A stretch of 64,000 nucleotides of DNA from Enoplolaimus lenunculus (lineage: Eukaryota; Nematoda; Enoplea; Enoplida; Thoracostomopsidae). Shown piece after piece: positions 24,917 to 36,817 of this stretch. The stretch lies in contig JASANG010003337.1 in assembly GCA_030248215.1 (NCBI GenBank), positions 248,001 to 312,000 of the forward strand, in the 5' to 3' direction. The notes below the pieces were generated by a model. The model had not been told where the DNA came from. It did no database searches and was given only the letters and a program-made list of their open reading frames with translations. A program made the translations under genes and the position numbers. Position 1 is the stretch's first letter. The number at the start of each line of letters is the position of its first letter.

Positions 24917-25125
24917 CACTGCAAAAAATGGTGAGGAAAATTGACTCTTTCCGAAATAGGCTCTATGGGACTACACAAACTGTGTTAATTTCGACTCCGC
25001 CAGAGGCAAATTCGACTCACTGAGTCGCACGTTTGATTCTGGAGGAGTTGAATTTGACTCAGTTTGTGTAGTTCGAGAAAGCCTATTTCAGAGAGAGTCA
25101 ATTTGACTCCCCATTTTGTGCCGTG
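24917..25125. mobile_element. Foldback MITE, family H with TA duplication
   Basis: The ends are CACTGCAAAAAATGGTGAG and CCATTTTGTGCCGTG, flanked by TA. The middle has ACTACACAAACTGTGTTAA paired with CAGTTTGTGTAGTTC. The TA target fits the Tc1/mariner superfamily. Confidence 0.88.
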
Positions 25126-25179
25126 TATGCTGAGATGGCTTCGGGTCTGGGTCATATCTCACAACAGCATAAAACTTTC

Positions 25180-25333
25180 GGCCAATGTTACTTTGAGGGA
25201 CATAACCGCAGATTAAGCGTATTCCTAAGCCTAAGCCTAAGCCTAAGCCTAAGAAAAAAATGTAAACTAGAATCTAAACCACTGTTTTATAGACCCACCA
25301 GAAACCTGGACGCCCCTTAAAGTAACATAGGCC
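25180..25333. mobile_element. MITE, family A (TTAGGC-bearing)
   Basis: The ends are GGCCAATGTTACTTTGAG and TTAAAGTAACATAGGCC, with a CCTAAG array inside. The flanks AAACTTTC and AAACTTCA fit an aged 8-bp duplication. Confidence 0.85.
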
Positions 25334-25749
25334 AAACTTCAATATCTTTTGCTTTTGCACTGTGTGAAAGACAACATTTGGCAGACCGGAAGCCAAACTT
25401 TATGATACACATAAACACGGACAAAAACCGCCCAAAATGCGATATGAAACTTTTAAATTCAATTTTCATGGTTGTATTATAAACATAAATGTTGAATTAA
25501 ACTGGATCTCAACATTTTAACTCAACTGAATTAAGTTGAATTTAGAAAATGAACGAAGAAATAACACAGCAGCTGAACTTTCAAAACTGTACGAATCGAT
25601 TTGTGTAATAAGTTTCAGTGTTAAAAAATGGTCAAGGGCAAAATTCAGTGACGGATCCAGAAATTTCCGATTAATCAGGCTGCGCGATAATGAAACCAGC
25701 TTTGCGAGCGAAGCGAGGGATAAGTGTAACGCATTTTTACAGCTGAATT

Positions 25750-25981
25750 GGCCCATGTTACTTTAAGTGGCGTCCAGGTTTATGGCGGGTCTATAAAAGA
25801 GTAGGTTTCCATTCTAGATTACATATTGTTGCTTAGGCTTAGGCTTAGGGTTAGTCTTAGGAACACAATCTTACAACGCTTAGGCTTAGGCTTAGAAACA
25901 CACTTTTGCAACGCTTAGATATAGGCTTAGGCTTAGGAATGCGATTAATCTACTGTTGCGGCCCTAAAAGTAACATTGGAC
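25750..25981. mobile_element. MITE, family A (TTAGGC-bearing)
   Basis: The ends are GGCCCATGTTACTTTAAG and AAAAGTAACATTGGAC, with several TTAGGC blocks inside. The flanks GCTGAATT and GCTAAATT are an 8-bp duplication with one mismatch. Confidence 0.88.
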
Positions 25982-26260
25982 GCTAAATTGAACACATTTT
26001 GATTTAGGTTACTGTTGAGAATTCTGGTATTGATTAACTTTGTATCTGCCAATGATAAAATATTTGATTTGCTGGTTTAACGAATCCGGACATAACCAGA
26101 ATATACAGTCTGGTTTGATCAACTGTCGCATCAAATCAGTACGCAGATTTCTGAACATTCTTGAGGAAAACAAAAAATTGATTTAAAATTCTGCATGCAG
26201 TTGCTAAAATAGTTTAAAGACGTATCACAAGACGATATCCACTATGGACAAAACGCTAGG

Positions 26261-26648
26261 TACATATGTCGTAGCCCAAGTCGTAAAATTAGTCCAATTT
26301 CGAAATGGGCTAACCCAACGAGTATTAATTACGATTTGGATAGCCCACGGCATAATTCATTGTATGCGCAAGCTTGTGATTTGTTGCTAACATATTGCCA
26401 TCTTCAAATACGACTGGCTGTTGCGTATACTCTTTTGTGATTGGCTATGTAATCGCCACCTGTTAGCTACCGAACAGTTTGTTTTACTGAGCAAAGTGGA
26501 ATCAACCAAGATTACGACTATCGAGTAACCAATGAGAAAACGTACAGCTTTATCAGATATGATTCCGCCTTGGGTTAAGCCAAGTCATAATTCCGCTTTC
26601 GACTAGCGCACTTCGAGCTGAATTACGACTTGAGCTACGACACATATA
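26261..26648. mobile_element. Inverted-repeat element, family O
   Basis: The left end ACATATGTCGTAGCCCAAGT and right end ACTTGAGCTACGACACATAT form terminal repeats of about 25 bp. The ends suggest a TA target. Subterminal TCGTAA/TTACGA and AGCCCA motifs recur. Only one copy is in the window and there is no coding frame. Confidence 0.78.
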
Positions 26649-27616
26649 CTGCAATGCTTTTGCAGCTAAACGATGCTAATAGATTACTTATGTACTGAGG
26701 GTATCTTGACAAATCATAAGCCCACGAACCATCAACTGACAACTTGTATTCGTAAATTTCGTATACACTCGACAATTTGTCTACCATTATTATGCTTAAG
26801 CTTACGCTTAGGATTTATATGCTTGCGTTTAAGACACTGTCGGGTGACAAGTTATCAAGCGACGAATTATCGTTGCCGAGATGCGTTATTATTGAAATTG
26901 AAGATATTTTATAATGAAATGACCATTGTTAGAAAGTTGAACATTTTCAAAAGTATAAAGTAAGGTAAATATTTCAAATGAATAACGCTGAGTAGTCTTA
27001 GTGGAAAAAATGCTAAAACCTCTAGTTCCTCCTGTCTAGATTGCTCAATAGATACTTCTGAAACCGTTTTTAAGTAAATTTTACTTAAATCTATTTAGTT
27101 TCCACTCTGTGCGTCACTCGCAACGATGTAAAGATAAACTGTCTTTTTTCGCTTACAAAAGACTGTTGGTGGTGTGTTAAAATTACGTATTTTTACGGAA
27201 ATTAATAAAAAATTCCGCTAAAACATTTTTACAATACATTAACCGTTACTCCTGAGCCAAACCAGTTTTGAACCAGATTAAACAACTGGATTATGCCAAA
27301 ATTTACGACGAATGTCCCGATGATTTTTGTAGGCTCAACAGGATCGTTTGCCTAAGCGGCCAGATGGTTTGCATTGTTAAACCTAATGAACGAAGCGACA
27401 ACCAACTGGTTCGTCAAAAAGGTTGCAAAACCGATCGTGAACCAGGATGAAATTTGATATTTGTTTTTATTTCCTATAGAATTGGGCAAACGGCATCAGC
27501 AACCCTATGAAAATAGTAGGAATGTTTTCGTATTTATTTTCTTTATACTATATGAGTATTTCTTTGCAAAGGAAACAATATTTGATTGCCTACTCAACGA
27601 ATTTCTACGGATACGA

Positions 27617-28245
27617 TTTAGGGTTGCGCTATACTTGACGTCCGCCGCCGTCCGTCGCCGTGCGTCACCTGTACGGCGCCTGAACCGTCCGTCATCGTCC
27701 GTCACCATACGTTATCGTACGTGAGTTATTTGCGTACGATACCGCACGGTGACGGACGGCGCCGTACTTGTGACGGACGGCGCCGTACTTGTGACGGACG
27801 GCGCCGTACTTGTGACGGACGGCGCCGTACTTGTGACGGACGGCGCCGTACTTGTGACGGACGGCGCCGTACTTGTGACGGAAGGCGCCGTACTTGTGAC
27901 GGACGGCGCCGTACTTGTGACGGACGGCGCCGTACTTGTGACGGACGGCGCCGTACTTGTGACGGACGGCGCCGTACTTGTGACGGAGGGCGCCGACTTG
28001 TGACGGACGGCGCCGTACTTGTGACGGAAGGCTCCGTACTTGTGACGGAAGGCGCCGTACTTGTGACGGACGGCGCCGTACTTGTGACGGACGGCGCCGT
28101 ACTGGTGACGGACGGCGCCGTACTGGTGACGGACGGCGCCGTACTGGTGACGGACGGCGCCGTACTTGTGACGGACGGCGCTACGGACGGTATCGTGCGG
28201 ATGATGGACGGCGCCGCACGTCAATAAAAGTATAGCACAACCCTT
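27617..28245. mobile_element. MITE, family D, expanded by an internal minisatellite
   Basis: The ends are TTTAGGGTTGCGCTATACTT and AGTATAGCACAACCCTTA. Other D copies are about 200 bp; here roughly 20 tandem 21-bp units add about 420 bp. Long frames of 168 and 187 codons on both strands come from the 21-bp periodicity. Confidence 0.9.
27747..28180. repeat. 21-bp CpG-rich minisatellite inside family D
   Basis: The unit is GACGGACGGCGCCGTACTTG plus T, about 20 copies with scattered variants (GACGGAAGG, TACTGGTGA). Each unit contains the palindrome GGCGCC. Confidence 0.93.
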
Positions 28246-28379
28246 ATAAGACGACATATATAGCGCTGTTTGCAAATATCACTAATTTAACAGAGCTAAA
28301 GCAATGCATAAATGACGGGTTATCCTATTGGACACCGGTCAATATCCGGTTGAATCGCATGTTAAAAAGCATTCTAATT

Positions 28380-28830
28380 TGAAGGCCGGGTAAGAAATTT
28401 TTGATGCGGGTAGACCCGTGGGTGCAGAATTTCAAAATGCAGGCAAAAATTTGTTAATCTTTACCGTCATAAAGTTTTGTACAAACAAAAACGTTTTGAT
28501 TCATTGATCACACAACGGTTGGCGATCTAGCTTTACCCATGATAGGTGTAATGTGCAATATTATTCGGGGTTACATTTGTTATAAAATGCAGTTTCTTTT
28601 GAAAATTACTAATAAAGAGTTTTTTGTAACGTAATTCGAACGACTAACATCAATACACTGTAAAATTACACAACTGTATTGAACGCAGAACAAAAATAAA
28701 CGCGGGTAAAAGCGGATAGCGGTAAAAGAGTTTAGCGCGGATATACCCGCGGATAAAAAGTAAAATTTCCGCGGGTAAAGCGAGGCGCGGGTGAAAAAAT
28801 CTTACCCACTTACACATGTGGTCCGGGGTC
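28380..28830. repeat. Region with repeated CGGGTA/TACCCG motifs
   Basis: CCGGGTAAG, GCGGGTAGACCCG, CGCGGGTAAAAGCGG, TACCCGCGGATAAA and CCGCGGGTAAAG recur. A similar set occurs at 43310-43420 (TTACCCGCAGGTACCCGC, GCGGGTAACAG, TTACCCGCGGTAAG), suggesting an old shared element. Confidence 0.5.
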
Positions 28831-30273
28831 GTGCGGCGATTCGCGTCGCGATTCCGGACGACGACGCTCCAAGGCGACAAATGTTGAACCTCAACGCAAA
28901 ATACAACACAACACAAGGGTGTAGCTATGGCTGGGAGTGGTTTATACCCTTTTTATGATTTTTGCTACATTTCAAGCCCCCGTTCGAATGATTTGTAGAA
29001 CACATTTTTGCCAAATCCAACCTATGCTCCTGCTCTCTTCAGCAACGTTTTGACTCCGCCCTGTCGTTCAGTGATTTTCAAACAAATCACCAAAAAAACG
29101 CTACTTTTGTCCAACACTTGGGTTCACAACTGAGTGATAGCACCAAAAACGTCTGTTTCCGCCCAGCCGTATAAGGACTTGAACCCAGGTCAACCGGAGA
29201 CACCGGTAAATTGTCTGAGTTTAAACGTTTCAGCCTTAGTTTTAAATTGCAAGGGGTGACAAGTGTAAGAAAAATACATACTTAACGGATTCTTTGAAAT
29301 GGGTTATGTTCTATTGCGCAATTAAACTCGACAATTTGTCTCTAAATTTGAACGCAACTTTGGAGATTAGTTTACGAACCTTGAAGCAAGGCACTTATTT
29401 CGCCGGCCAATTTGGTACAGCGTCAATAACCGATAAATAACCTGAATATAGTTAGGTTTGTTACCGACCCCCGGAGCCCTCCTGTGGTGTTTGGCTCAAA
29501 AAAGCATCAAACCATTGTTACGAACCGTATCTTAAACCTAAGTGTAACCTCTAAATTTACTGAAAATTATTCGATGCAAAAGGTTCATCTGAAGCGCAAA
29601 ATCTATTTTAAGCTAAACAGCTGAAAAATATGGCGTTGCTACAGCAGGAATTTAAAAATTTCTGATCGTTCGGCATAATTTGTGGACGTTGAAGGCTTGA
29701 AAACTTTTCTACATTTCTTTCCGGACTCGTAACCAGAAAGAGCCAGGAATATTCTCCGGTTTAGACTTAGGTAAAAGTTTAGGCAAATTGTTTTAAGCTT
29801 AGGTAAGAATTTTATTTAAATCTATGCTGATCCTAAACCTTAGCCAGTGGATCGAGTGTACATGAGCCGAAATATTTGTCAAACACGCAAAAATATGTAA
29901 AATTTTGACACCCAAAAAGCGTCCGCTATCACCGGAGAAATCCGGTTCCGCCAATATTTTCCGGTGATTGATAAATATACTACCACGTCGATGAGTCATT
30001 ATTTGATATCCATACACGAACCATAAAACCAAAAAACAAACCTAATTTGCCTAGAAAGCTTACACTGTGTCATTTTCAGGATACACAAACAAAAATGTTT
30101 AGTCTCTCGTTTCAGAAGTGAGTCAGCCGCCCATCCTCGCAAGCAAATAACTCATTTTGAATGTCACCACAACTAAACATTAAAATACGAATTTAGGAAA
30201 TTTACTTTATAGTTTAGTCCGATTCAAAATTAAAATGTCATTTATCTTGTCGTCATGGCCAACTGGAAGCATA
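28831..30273. other. No gene seen
   Basis: AT-rich DNA. A tRNA-like minus-strand B box (GGGTTCAAGTCC) occurs near 29190 without a convincing fold. A degenerate TTAGGC remnant lies near 29760. Confidence 0.4.
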
Positions 30274-30493
30274 GGCCCATATTCACAACTGTGTGCAGCA
30301 ACTATCATCAGTTAGTAATAGGTTTTCAAACTCACAAACTGTTGCAGTTATTGACTCAAAACCCGTCCAGCAGTAGAGCAAGTCATATGCAAAAAATGTG
30401 CTGAATTTGATCTCTGAGCATTTACTGGTTCATGAGTTACAAGACCTATCACAAACTACTGAAATGTGCTACACACATTTGAGGATACTGGCC
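30274..30493. mobile_element. Interspersed repeat, family J
   Basis: The ends are GGCCCATATTCACAACTG and CATTTGAGGATACTGGCC. The interior has CAACTATCATCAGTTAGTAA and CAGCAGTAGAGCAAGTCAT. Confidence 0.82.
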
Positions 30494-30961
30494 ATGATTT
30501 CCACTGTGGCGGAATCTAAACGGAAATAAGCAATTATTTCCGGCAACACCCGGATGGTAATCCTGACACAGATAAAAACGTTATAACAACGTCCATAGTG
30601 ACAGGCAGAGACTTAGACCTATCTATACGGATACACTTAGGTCTAAGCTTTATGGGTTACTTTAATCAGTAGACCCTTATAGTAAACATGGACCGGTTTA
30701 TTCTTGGAAACAACCCGTTTGAATCAAGGATTTGTTTGAATTTACGGAATGCTTTACATTTTCCAAAAATCAAAGTTTAAGGAAGCAATTGACACCGATG
30801 ATACGACATTTGATGTCGTGGACGTTTGTCTTAAGCAAAATGTTTTTTGCTACAAATTTTATTAAATTATTTCAACAGCAAAATGTTTATCTGAACTGCA
30901 GGTTTAATTACTCGTTCAATATTTTGGGTTCATTTCTGCAAAAAAAGCTCCTAACAACACG

Positions 30962-31156
30962 GGCTCGTGTAAAGATCAAGGCGGAACGTTTTTCTGTGGG
31001 ACAAGAAAACAAGAAGCTTAAACTTTAGACTAATTTCCTTGCTTGGCTTAGGCTTAAGCTTAGGAATATGCTCATTGTTACGCTTAGGTTTAGGCTTAGG
31101 CTTACGCTTAGGAATATGCTTATAATGCTGTTCGGCCCTTGTTCTTTGCATTGACC
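30962..31156. mobile_element. MITE, family C with a perfect 8-bp duplication
   Basis: The ends are GGCTCGTGTAAAGATCAAGG and CCTTGTTCTTTGCATTGACC. Two TTAGGC blocks lie inside. The duplication ACAACACG is perfect (30954-30961 and 31157-31164). Confidence 0.93.
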
Positions 31157-31495
31157 ACAACACGTAAACAATGTTTATTCATTTCAAGGAGCAAGCAACT
31201 AAAAATGTGAAAAAACTGTTATCGAAAACCATAAAAATAAACGACTCGAAGTGGACTGCAACTGTCCCGAGGGGAATACTAAACAGAAAACCAGGCCAAA
31301 CACGCGTTCGAAACGAAATAGATTACCAATTTCTACAAAACCGTCTATGATAAATAATGGTCTAAAATCGAATAAGCCGTTTTATACAACTTACCTGGAG
31401 TGCAATACTCCATTATGAAAATTTTTTGTGAAAAATAACTAAATTCCTAAATTAGAAAATATTCAATCTTGTGTGTTTCATATTTTGTTAAATCT

Positions 31496-31661
31496 ATTGC
31501 CCCGTAGTCACCTCATTTTGATAGGTGGCTAAAATTATTCAGTATGGGCATACAAGATTGGTCATTGACTTTACAAGCAAGGTTGAAAATTTTCTACGGA
31601 GGAAGCTATGTTTTCCCAGGGGGGTGAGCCCATCTAGGCCTCTTTGGCAACGAGCCCAGTG
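31496..31661. mobile_element. MITE, family E
   Basis: The left end TTGCCCCGTAGTCACCTC, the centre TTACAAGCAAGGTTGAAAAT and the right end TTTGGCAACGAGCCC match family E. Confidence 0.75.
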
Positions 31662-32079
31662 TAGTAAACAGCTTAAGAACGCATAAATATTCACATACGT
31701 CGTCGCTCTTTAAATTATATAACGGTTATAACAAAGGCTGCCGAATAACATAAGATGCGTAGCTTCCATATAGACAATGCCATTACCTCAACAAGCGTAT
31801 TCCAGCGGTTACAACGTGCTACACACATAACCAAAATATATTAACCAGAAAATGACAATTTTGCCAGACTTTTAACGCTAAAATTAATAGGTAATTCATG
31901 GAAATGTCATTTTTGTACAAAGTTATTTGCAGTATTGTATTTAAAGCAACCCTCCGGTTCCGGTGTTTTACACTTCCGGTTGCACCCGGAACCCAGCGAG
32001 GATTTCTTCAACTTTCAACTTCAAATATTTGGCATCAAATATATTTAACAACATGCAAAATCAAAAACAATAAATTTTC

Positions 32080-32228
32080 GGCCAATGTTTTTATGGGGCG
32101 TAACAGTAGATTAAGCGTATTCCTCAGCCTAAACCTAAGCTTAAGCAGAAAAAATGTAATCCAGAATCTAATCCTACAGTTTTATGGACCCATCAGAAAC
32201 CTGGACGCACCTTAAAGTAACATGAGCC
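32080..32228. mobile_element. MITE, family A, just outside the first coding exon's donor
   Basis: The ends are GGCCAATGTTTTTATGG and TTAAAGTAACATGAGCC. The flanks AAATTTTC and AACTTTTC match at seven of eight bases. It lies about 70 bp into the presumed intron, downstream of the GTAAGT donor on the minus strand. Confidence 0.88.
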
Positions 32229-32299
32229 AACTTTTCCATCAAAATATTGCATTTTGTATAAATATAAAACAGAAAATTTCAAAAACAACACCGACTTAC

Positions 32300-33280
32300 T
32301 TGAAATTTAGCGTAATCTGCAGCAGAAAAACAATCAGACACATCGTTATCCGAACACGACGAGGACAGTGACATATCCAACAAATCGGACATGGACGACC
32401 GCAACGGTGTTGAAGGACTGGATCCACAAGATTTCGGGCGGCCAGAAACGCCGTCACTGGATAATGTGCGATCCAATAGAAGGCTTGTATCTCTTCTACC
32501 TGCGCATTTGTTCCCATTTAAGCCGTTTGCGCTGGAATTTGAGACATCTCTTGGACTGCAAACAACGTTGTCGATATCAAATTGTCTGGTTGCGGATTCA
32601 TAATCGTGGATCAGACCATTGGCGTAATTTAATTGGCGGACGCCATTCATCGTCCACGTTTTATACGCAATGGAACGGTAAGTTCGCTTACGGAAGCAGC
32701 CATCAGGATGTTGTAGTGTTGACTTATCAGAGGTTATCGACGAAAACGATTGGTCCAAAAGTTCTGAACGATTCTTTGCATTATACGTGTCGTCAGCTGA
32801 TTTGATGTTTGTCTGAGACTTTTCGTGATTGGAAGGATTCATATCATTCTTATTTTTGTGTACAGACGATATTTTATTCGATTTTGACAGCGAGGCCGAA
32901 CTGACTGCATATCTTCCAGAACCTTGTGTAGTATTAGTGCTCCGACTGCTGCTACTAATTGCTGAATCGGTACAAATTGATGAATTTATTGAATTTCGAT
33001 TATTTTCCGTCGGTTCAACATCTTGATTTGTATGTTTGTTGTCGTGTGCTAAATAAATACGCGTGTTGCTTTCAGCTTGATGATTGCGCGGTGACAACAG
33101 TGTGTGAACAACTTTGGCGAATTGTGGATCAACCATTAGTCGATGCAGTAAGGTACGTTTGTTCATCGATTGTACACTGTTAGCTAATGAATCGTTGAAT
33201 TGTATAGAACGAGTCGTCTGATTGGCATTTAACGCCAGTTGAGTTGAGAGTAAACTTAATTTGTTATCTTCGGATGGCAT
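32300..33280 (-). CDS. First coding exon, Ser-rich protein of unknown family
   Basis: A minus-strand frame of 327 codons starting at ATG 33280. An in-frame TAA lies 15 bases upstream with no AG between, so this is very likely the true start codon. The frame runs to CAA at 32300, followed at once by a consensus GTAAGT donor; the exon ends in phase 0. The protein begins MPSEDNKLSLLSTQLALN. It has a possible helix near residues 40-65 (LLHRLMVDPQFAKVVHTLL), a long polar Ser/Asn/Thr region, a basic patch (CFRKRTYRSIAYKTW) near residue 195, and a Ser-rich C-terminal stretch with SMSDLLDMSLSSSCSDNDVS. No signal peptide or membrane segment is visible. It could splice in frame to the exon at 3718-5442, which starts in phase 0 on the same strand. 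The family is not recognised. Confidence 0.8.
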
Positions 33281-33957
33281 TGTAAGCGTTATTTATAAAG
33301 AAACTAATATTAATTTTAACCAAAAACTGAAAGTATATTAACAGTTAATTGTTGTTATATCTGATTCTGTCGAAAAAAAGTAATAAAATAAATGGTAAAA
33401 GTTATAAAATATATCTGGTGATTATTCCATGTATGGTTCGTATTGGCCAAACTACAAATTAACATAACACAATTTCAGTCTGTCTAATTACTACTTATGC
33501 TTGCTCAGAGGCTTATCCAATGGGCAAAGGTGAAAGATGCATAGTGTTCACCGATCCTTCAAAAAATTGTTCAATGCAAATAGTTGAACTGAAGCTTGCA
33601 ATATATTTTTAGCCAAATAGATAAAAAATATGGCAAAGTGGTGCAGTCCAAGGACCATAACTTTCGTCTTTAGCGCAAAGAGTCAATCGTGCAATATCGA
33701 AAAAATTGCTAAAAAATGCGCTAATTACGAAACCCAATAGTATCCAATATATAAGATGGAATACTCGGGATCCGGTATTGTGCCGGTCGAACAAGTCTGT
33801 ACGCCAGGGTTCGAACGGTAATTCCGTCGAGTGAAATTTATGTTCCAATTGCGATTCTGACCAAAATCATAATCCCGGTTCCGGGTCAAATTGCGACAAA
33901 ACATTTGAAACGCAACTCTGATTCCGAGTCCAACTAATGCGACGTTCACAATATTTT

Positions 33958-34227
33958 TGTCAACGTTGCCACAAAATCTGCTATAGCCCAGGGCTATCAT
34001 AAGGTCAATTTCAAAACGAGCACGAGGGGTAGCCCTGTGCTATAAGATATTTCTCTTATAGCCCAAAGCTATCACGTATCAGCGTCTTCCTCGAAACTCG
34101 TGATAGCCCTGGCTTATCACTAAATTTCACCTTGAAATGTCTTATAGCAAATCGCAACCACGTGCTCGTTTTGAAAATGACCTCGTGATAGCTCTAGGCT
34201 ATAGCCGATTTTGTGGTATCGTTGACA
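33958..34227. mobile_element. Palindromic MITE, family I
   Basis: Arms of about 70 bp (TGTCAACGTTGCCACAAAAT against TTTTGTGGTATCGTTGACA) are close to 85% alike. Internal GGGCTATCA/TGATAGCCC motifs repeat several times. The flanks are loosely similar AT-rich octamers. Only one copy is in the window. Confidence 0.75.
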
Positions 34228-34748
34228 AAATTATTTTAAACGACGCATAAATTGCATACCGGTTGCATCCCTGCTGTACACAACAACATCATGGTGTTCC
34301 AAAATACGGCTAATAAGGACAACTTTATTGCTGCAAAGTTTCTCAATGTATAAGAATTAGTCTGACATCACTGCTGATTTCACAACAACTCAATGATATA
34401 CGCCACTAAATTGCACCTGTGGTTCACTGGCAAACCAAAATATATTATTTTTAGTAAAATGGAAAGTAACAATTTATGAAAATGTCAAACTAAAAAAATT
34501 CTTAAAAAGTAATTAATAAAAATGTCAAACTGGGTTGATTCAACCACCCTCCACCCGTCATAAGACGACCTTGAATGAAGCAGCGATAGCCGAAGTGCCA
34601 ACACTAATTCATAGTGCATGTATTACAGAAGTTTGGCTAATCACCTCATAATTTAACATTAATGACCATTTTCGTATATTGTGCGTAGGAAACTCACCAA
34701 AATTGTTGCGGTTCGTTGCCTAAACTTTGTAAATCCTGCCATTTTTTG

Positions 34749-34835
34749 ACCCATGTAATGATCAGCGGCGGAACGTTTTTCTGTGGAACTGCAATAGCGT
34801 AAGCTTAACCTTTAGATTAATTTTTTGCTTGACAG
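34749..34835. mobile_element. MITE, family C, left part only
   Basis: GACCCATGTAATGATCAGC followed by GGCGGAACGTTTTTCTGTGG and the AAGCTTAACCTTTAGAT motif match the left third of family C. The TTAGGC array and right end are missing. Confidence 0.7.
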
Positions 34836-35089
34836 TTTGAATAATTTTAATGGGCATATAAGTATACAAATTATCCTGCAATTACTGTAGCTATTTATCC
34901 CATGCTCAAAATCTTAAATGTGTCTTTTGACCTATAACAATTGGTTCAAGTGTGTCTACGCCAGTTCTTCAAAATTCCGAGACTTACCCGGTAAAACAAG
35001 GCAGGCGTTTTGAACTCAAGAAATATATCAGTTAACTTTAGCTGTAATACATATTCAATTTTTCAATCCAAGGACAGTTATCCAGCAAC

Positions 35090-35264
35090 CACGAGCGGAT
35101 CCAGATGGGGCAGGATGGGCGTTCGCTTGCCGTCAAAAAATTTTTGTGATATGGTAAACTATTTCCCTCAGAAAATTGGCACATATATAGCATACAGTAA
35201 AAATTGCGTTTCATAACATTTGCCAACCCACCGCGCGCGTCAGAAGTTTCCGGATCCGCCGCTG
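35090..35264. mobile_element. Family F element
   Basis: The ends are ACGAGCGGATCCAGATGGG and TTTCCGGATCCGCCGCTG. The interior has AATTTTTGTGATATGGTAAA and ATTGGCACATATATAGCATA. The flanks are an imperfect 8-bp repeat. Confidence 0.82.
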
Positions 35265-35892
35265 TCAACAACACTGTTTGACACAGCAATTTATCAATAA
35301 AACAAAACGCCAAAGGCAAATAATGCCACACAGCTGATTGTCCAATATCAAGCGAAAAGCTAAAAATGTCAACCGTGGTTTAGAAGTAAAATAATGCTTA
35401 TTTGTCTTATTAAAAATAAAACAAAAAAGGTCTGAAAAACTCCCTTCGCTAGGAACTTTCAGTAGAAAACAAAAGAATATTTTTTCAAAGACAACAAAAA
35501 TATTGTTGATATCGAATTTTTTAATTTAAAAAATTTTTGCCAGGGCAAGCGACAGATATATTCGTTCAGGGTGGGGCGCGCTGGCTTGCGTAGCTGCGAC
35601 CCTGGTTCGAGACTGTTAGATGTACTTCTGTAGCCTTGTGGTGACAACTTGAACCTAAACCATAGCGTTTGGCGTTTCAAGATACTTTATGGTCTGTGAC
35701 TTCGGTTGGTAAATTGCATTTTAGAGCGTTGTATAGACCACGTTAGGTTAACATAAACCAGACATTTAGAATCAATCAAGGAAGCTTATAAGCAAACTTT
35801 TTAGTCTCAAAACGTGCTTTAGGTTATGAATTTAGACGACAGCGTTGGAACAAAGTTATAAAAGTTTTCTGAACGTTTCTAGTAATCAGATT

Positions 35893-36149
35893 CATTGTAA
35901 AATCCAGTGAGTTGATTGTAACTCAGAATGAGTTGAATCACTCAGTTTGAGTTAGGACAATCAGAACTCAGAATTGTGAGCTGATTCAACTCAATCTGAG
36001 TTAATTGATCAACCAACTCGTCCGGAATCAAATCTGCTGAGACTGAAAATAAACTCAACTCAGAGTGGAGCTAATGCTCATAGTAATAAACTCAGAAAGA
36101 ACTAACTCGCTAGCTGAGTTGACTATTCAACTCATCGAAATTTACAGTG
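35893..36149. mobile_element. Foldback element related to family H
   Basis: The ends CATTGTAAAATCCAGTGAG and CATCGAAATTTACAGTG are inverted. The interior is filled with GAGTTGA/TCAACTC motifs that allow extensive pairing. Confidence 0.7.
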
Positions 36150-36817
36150 TTAACTTTAAGCTTAAAGTTGACAAATTTAAACATCGTATAAACAGAAATT
36201 ATTCATTGCGTTTGCCTCATTTTCTAGTTAATTTGATTACTGACTTTGGAGCTGAGTTTAATCTTATGCATTTTTCTTCGGCGAAGGCTGTTAAAAATAC
36301 ATATTTTCAAGTGCTTACAAAGTTCAAATTTCAGTCTACTTCGCATTTTCAGTTTTAGGATTGTAGCGCACTGAGGGATTTTCGGCAGTTGAAAATTAGC
36401 CCGGCGATACAGGCGTAAAGGATACTAGAACCACCATCTCTACGCAGAACCGCTGCCTAGAAGTGTTCGGGTCCGCTCAGCGAGAAAAAGTAGTCCGGCG
36501 CTAACCGGACCGGTAGACTACCGATGACTGTCTTGGATTGTTTCAACTAAACTTGTTTGTAGCAAAATGTGTGTTGAAAAAGCCTTTATACGCTAACATT
36601 CAGTGCCGGAAATGCCTAGCGTCGGACCCCCGAAATCCGGGTGTGACACTACTTGCGAAGAACACAATATTTTACCAATTTTTCGTTTAAAAACTTCTAA
36701 TGATGGAGCCTCCTAATGGGGTTTATGGACGGTGGCTGCAGCGGCCCTGCTGACATTCGGGATAAAAATGTAAAGTCATTAAGACACTCTATACGTTTAG
36801 ACAGGTGACCGAGTTAA
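36150..36817. other. No gene seen
   Basis: Unique sequence with a moderately GC-rich patch at 36400-36760; no frame, terminal repeat or array is supported. Confidence 0.4.

Larger units (their letters stand above)
5443..32299 (-). other. Presumed long intron between two minus-strand exons
   Basis: The GTAAGT donor at 32299-32294 and the TTTTCAG acceptor before 5442 are both phase 0 and on the same strand. The simplest reading is one gene with an intron of up to 27 kb, possibly broken by small exons I cannot fix. The interval is filled with the repeat families listed separately. Two separate genes remain possible. Confidence 0.3.

Noticed and set aside
27268-27450. 60-codon Cys-containing frame
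   Set aside because: No signal peptide, splice signal or regular Cys spacing; its length is within chance expectation.
27712-28275. 187- and 168-codon frames in opposite directions
   Set aside because: Products of the 21-bp minisatellite within family D.
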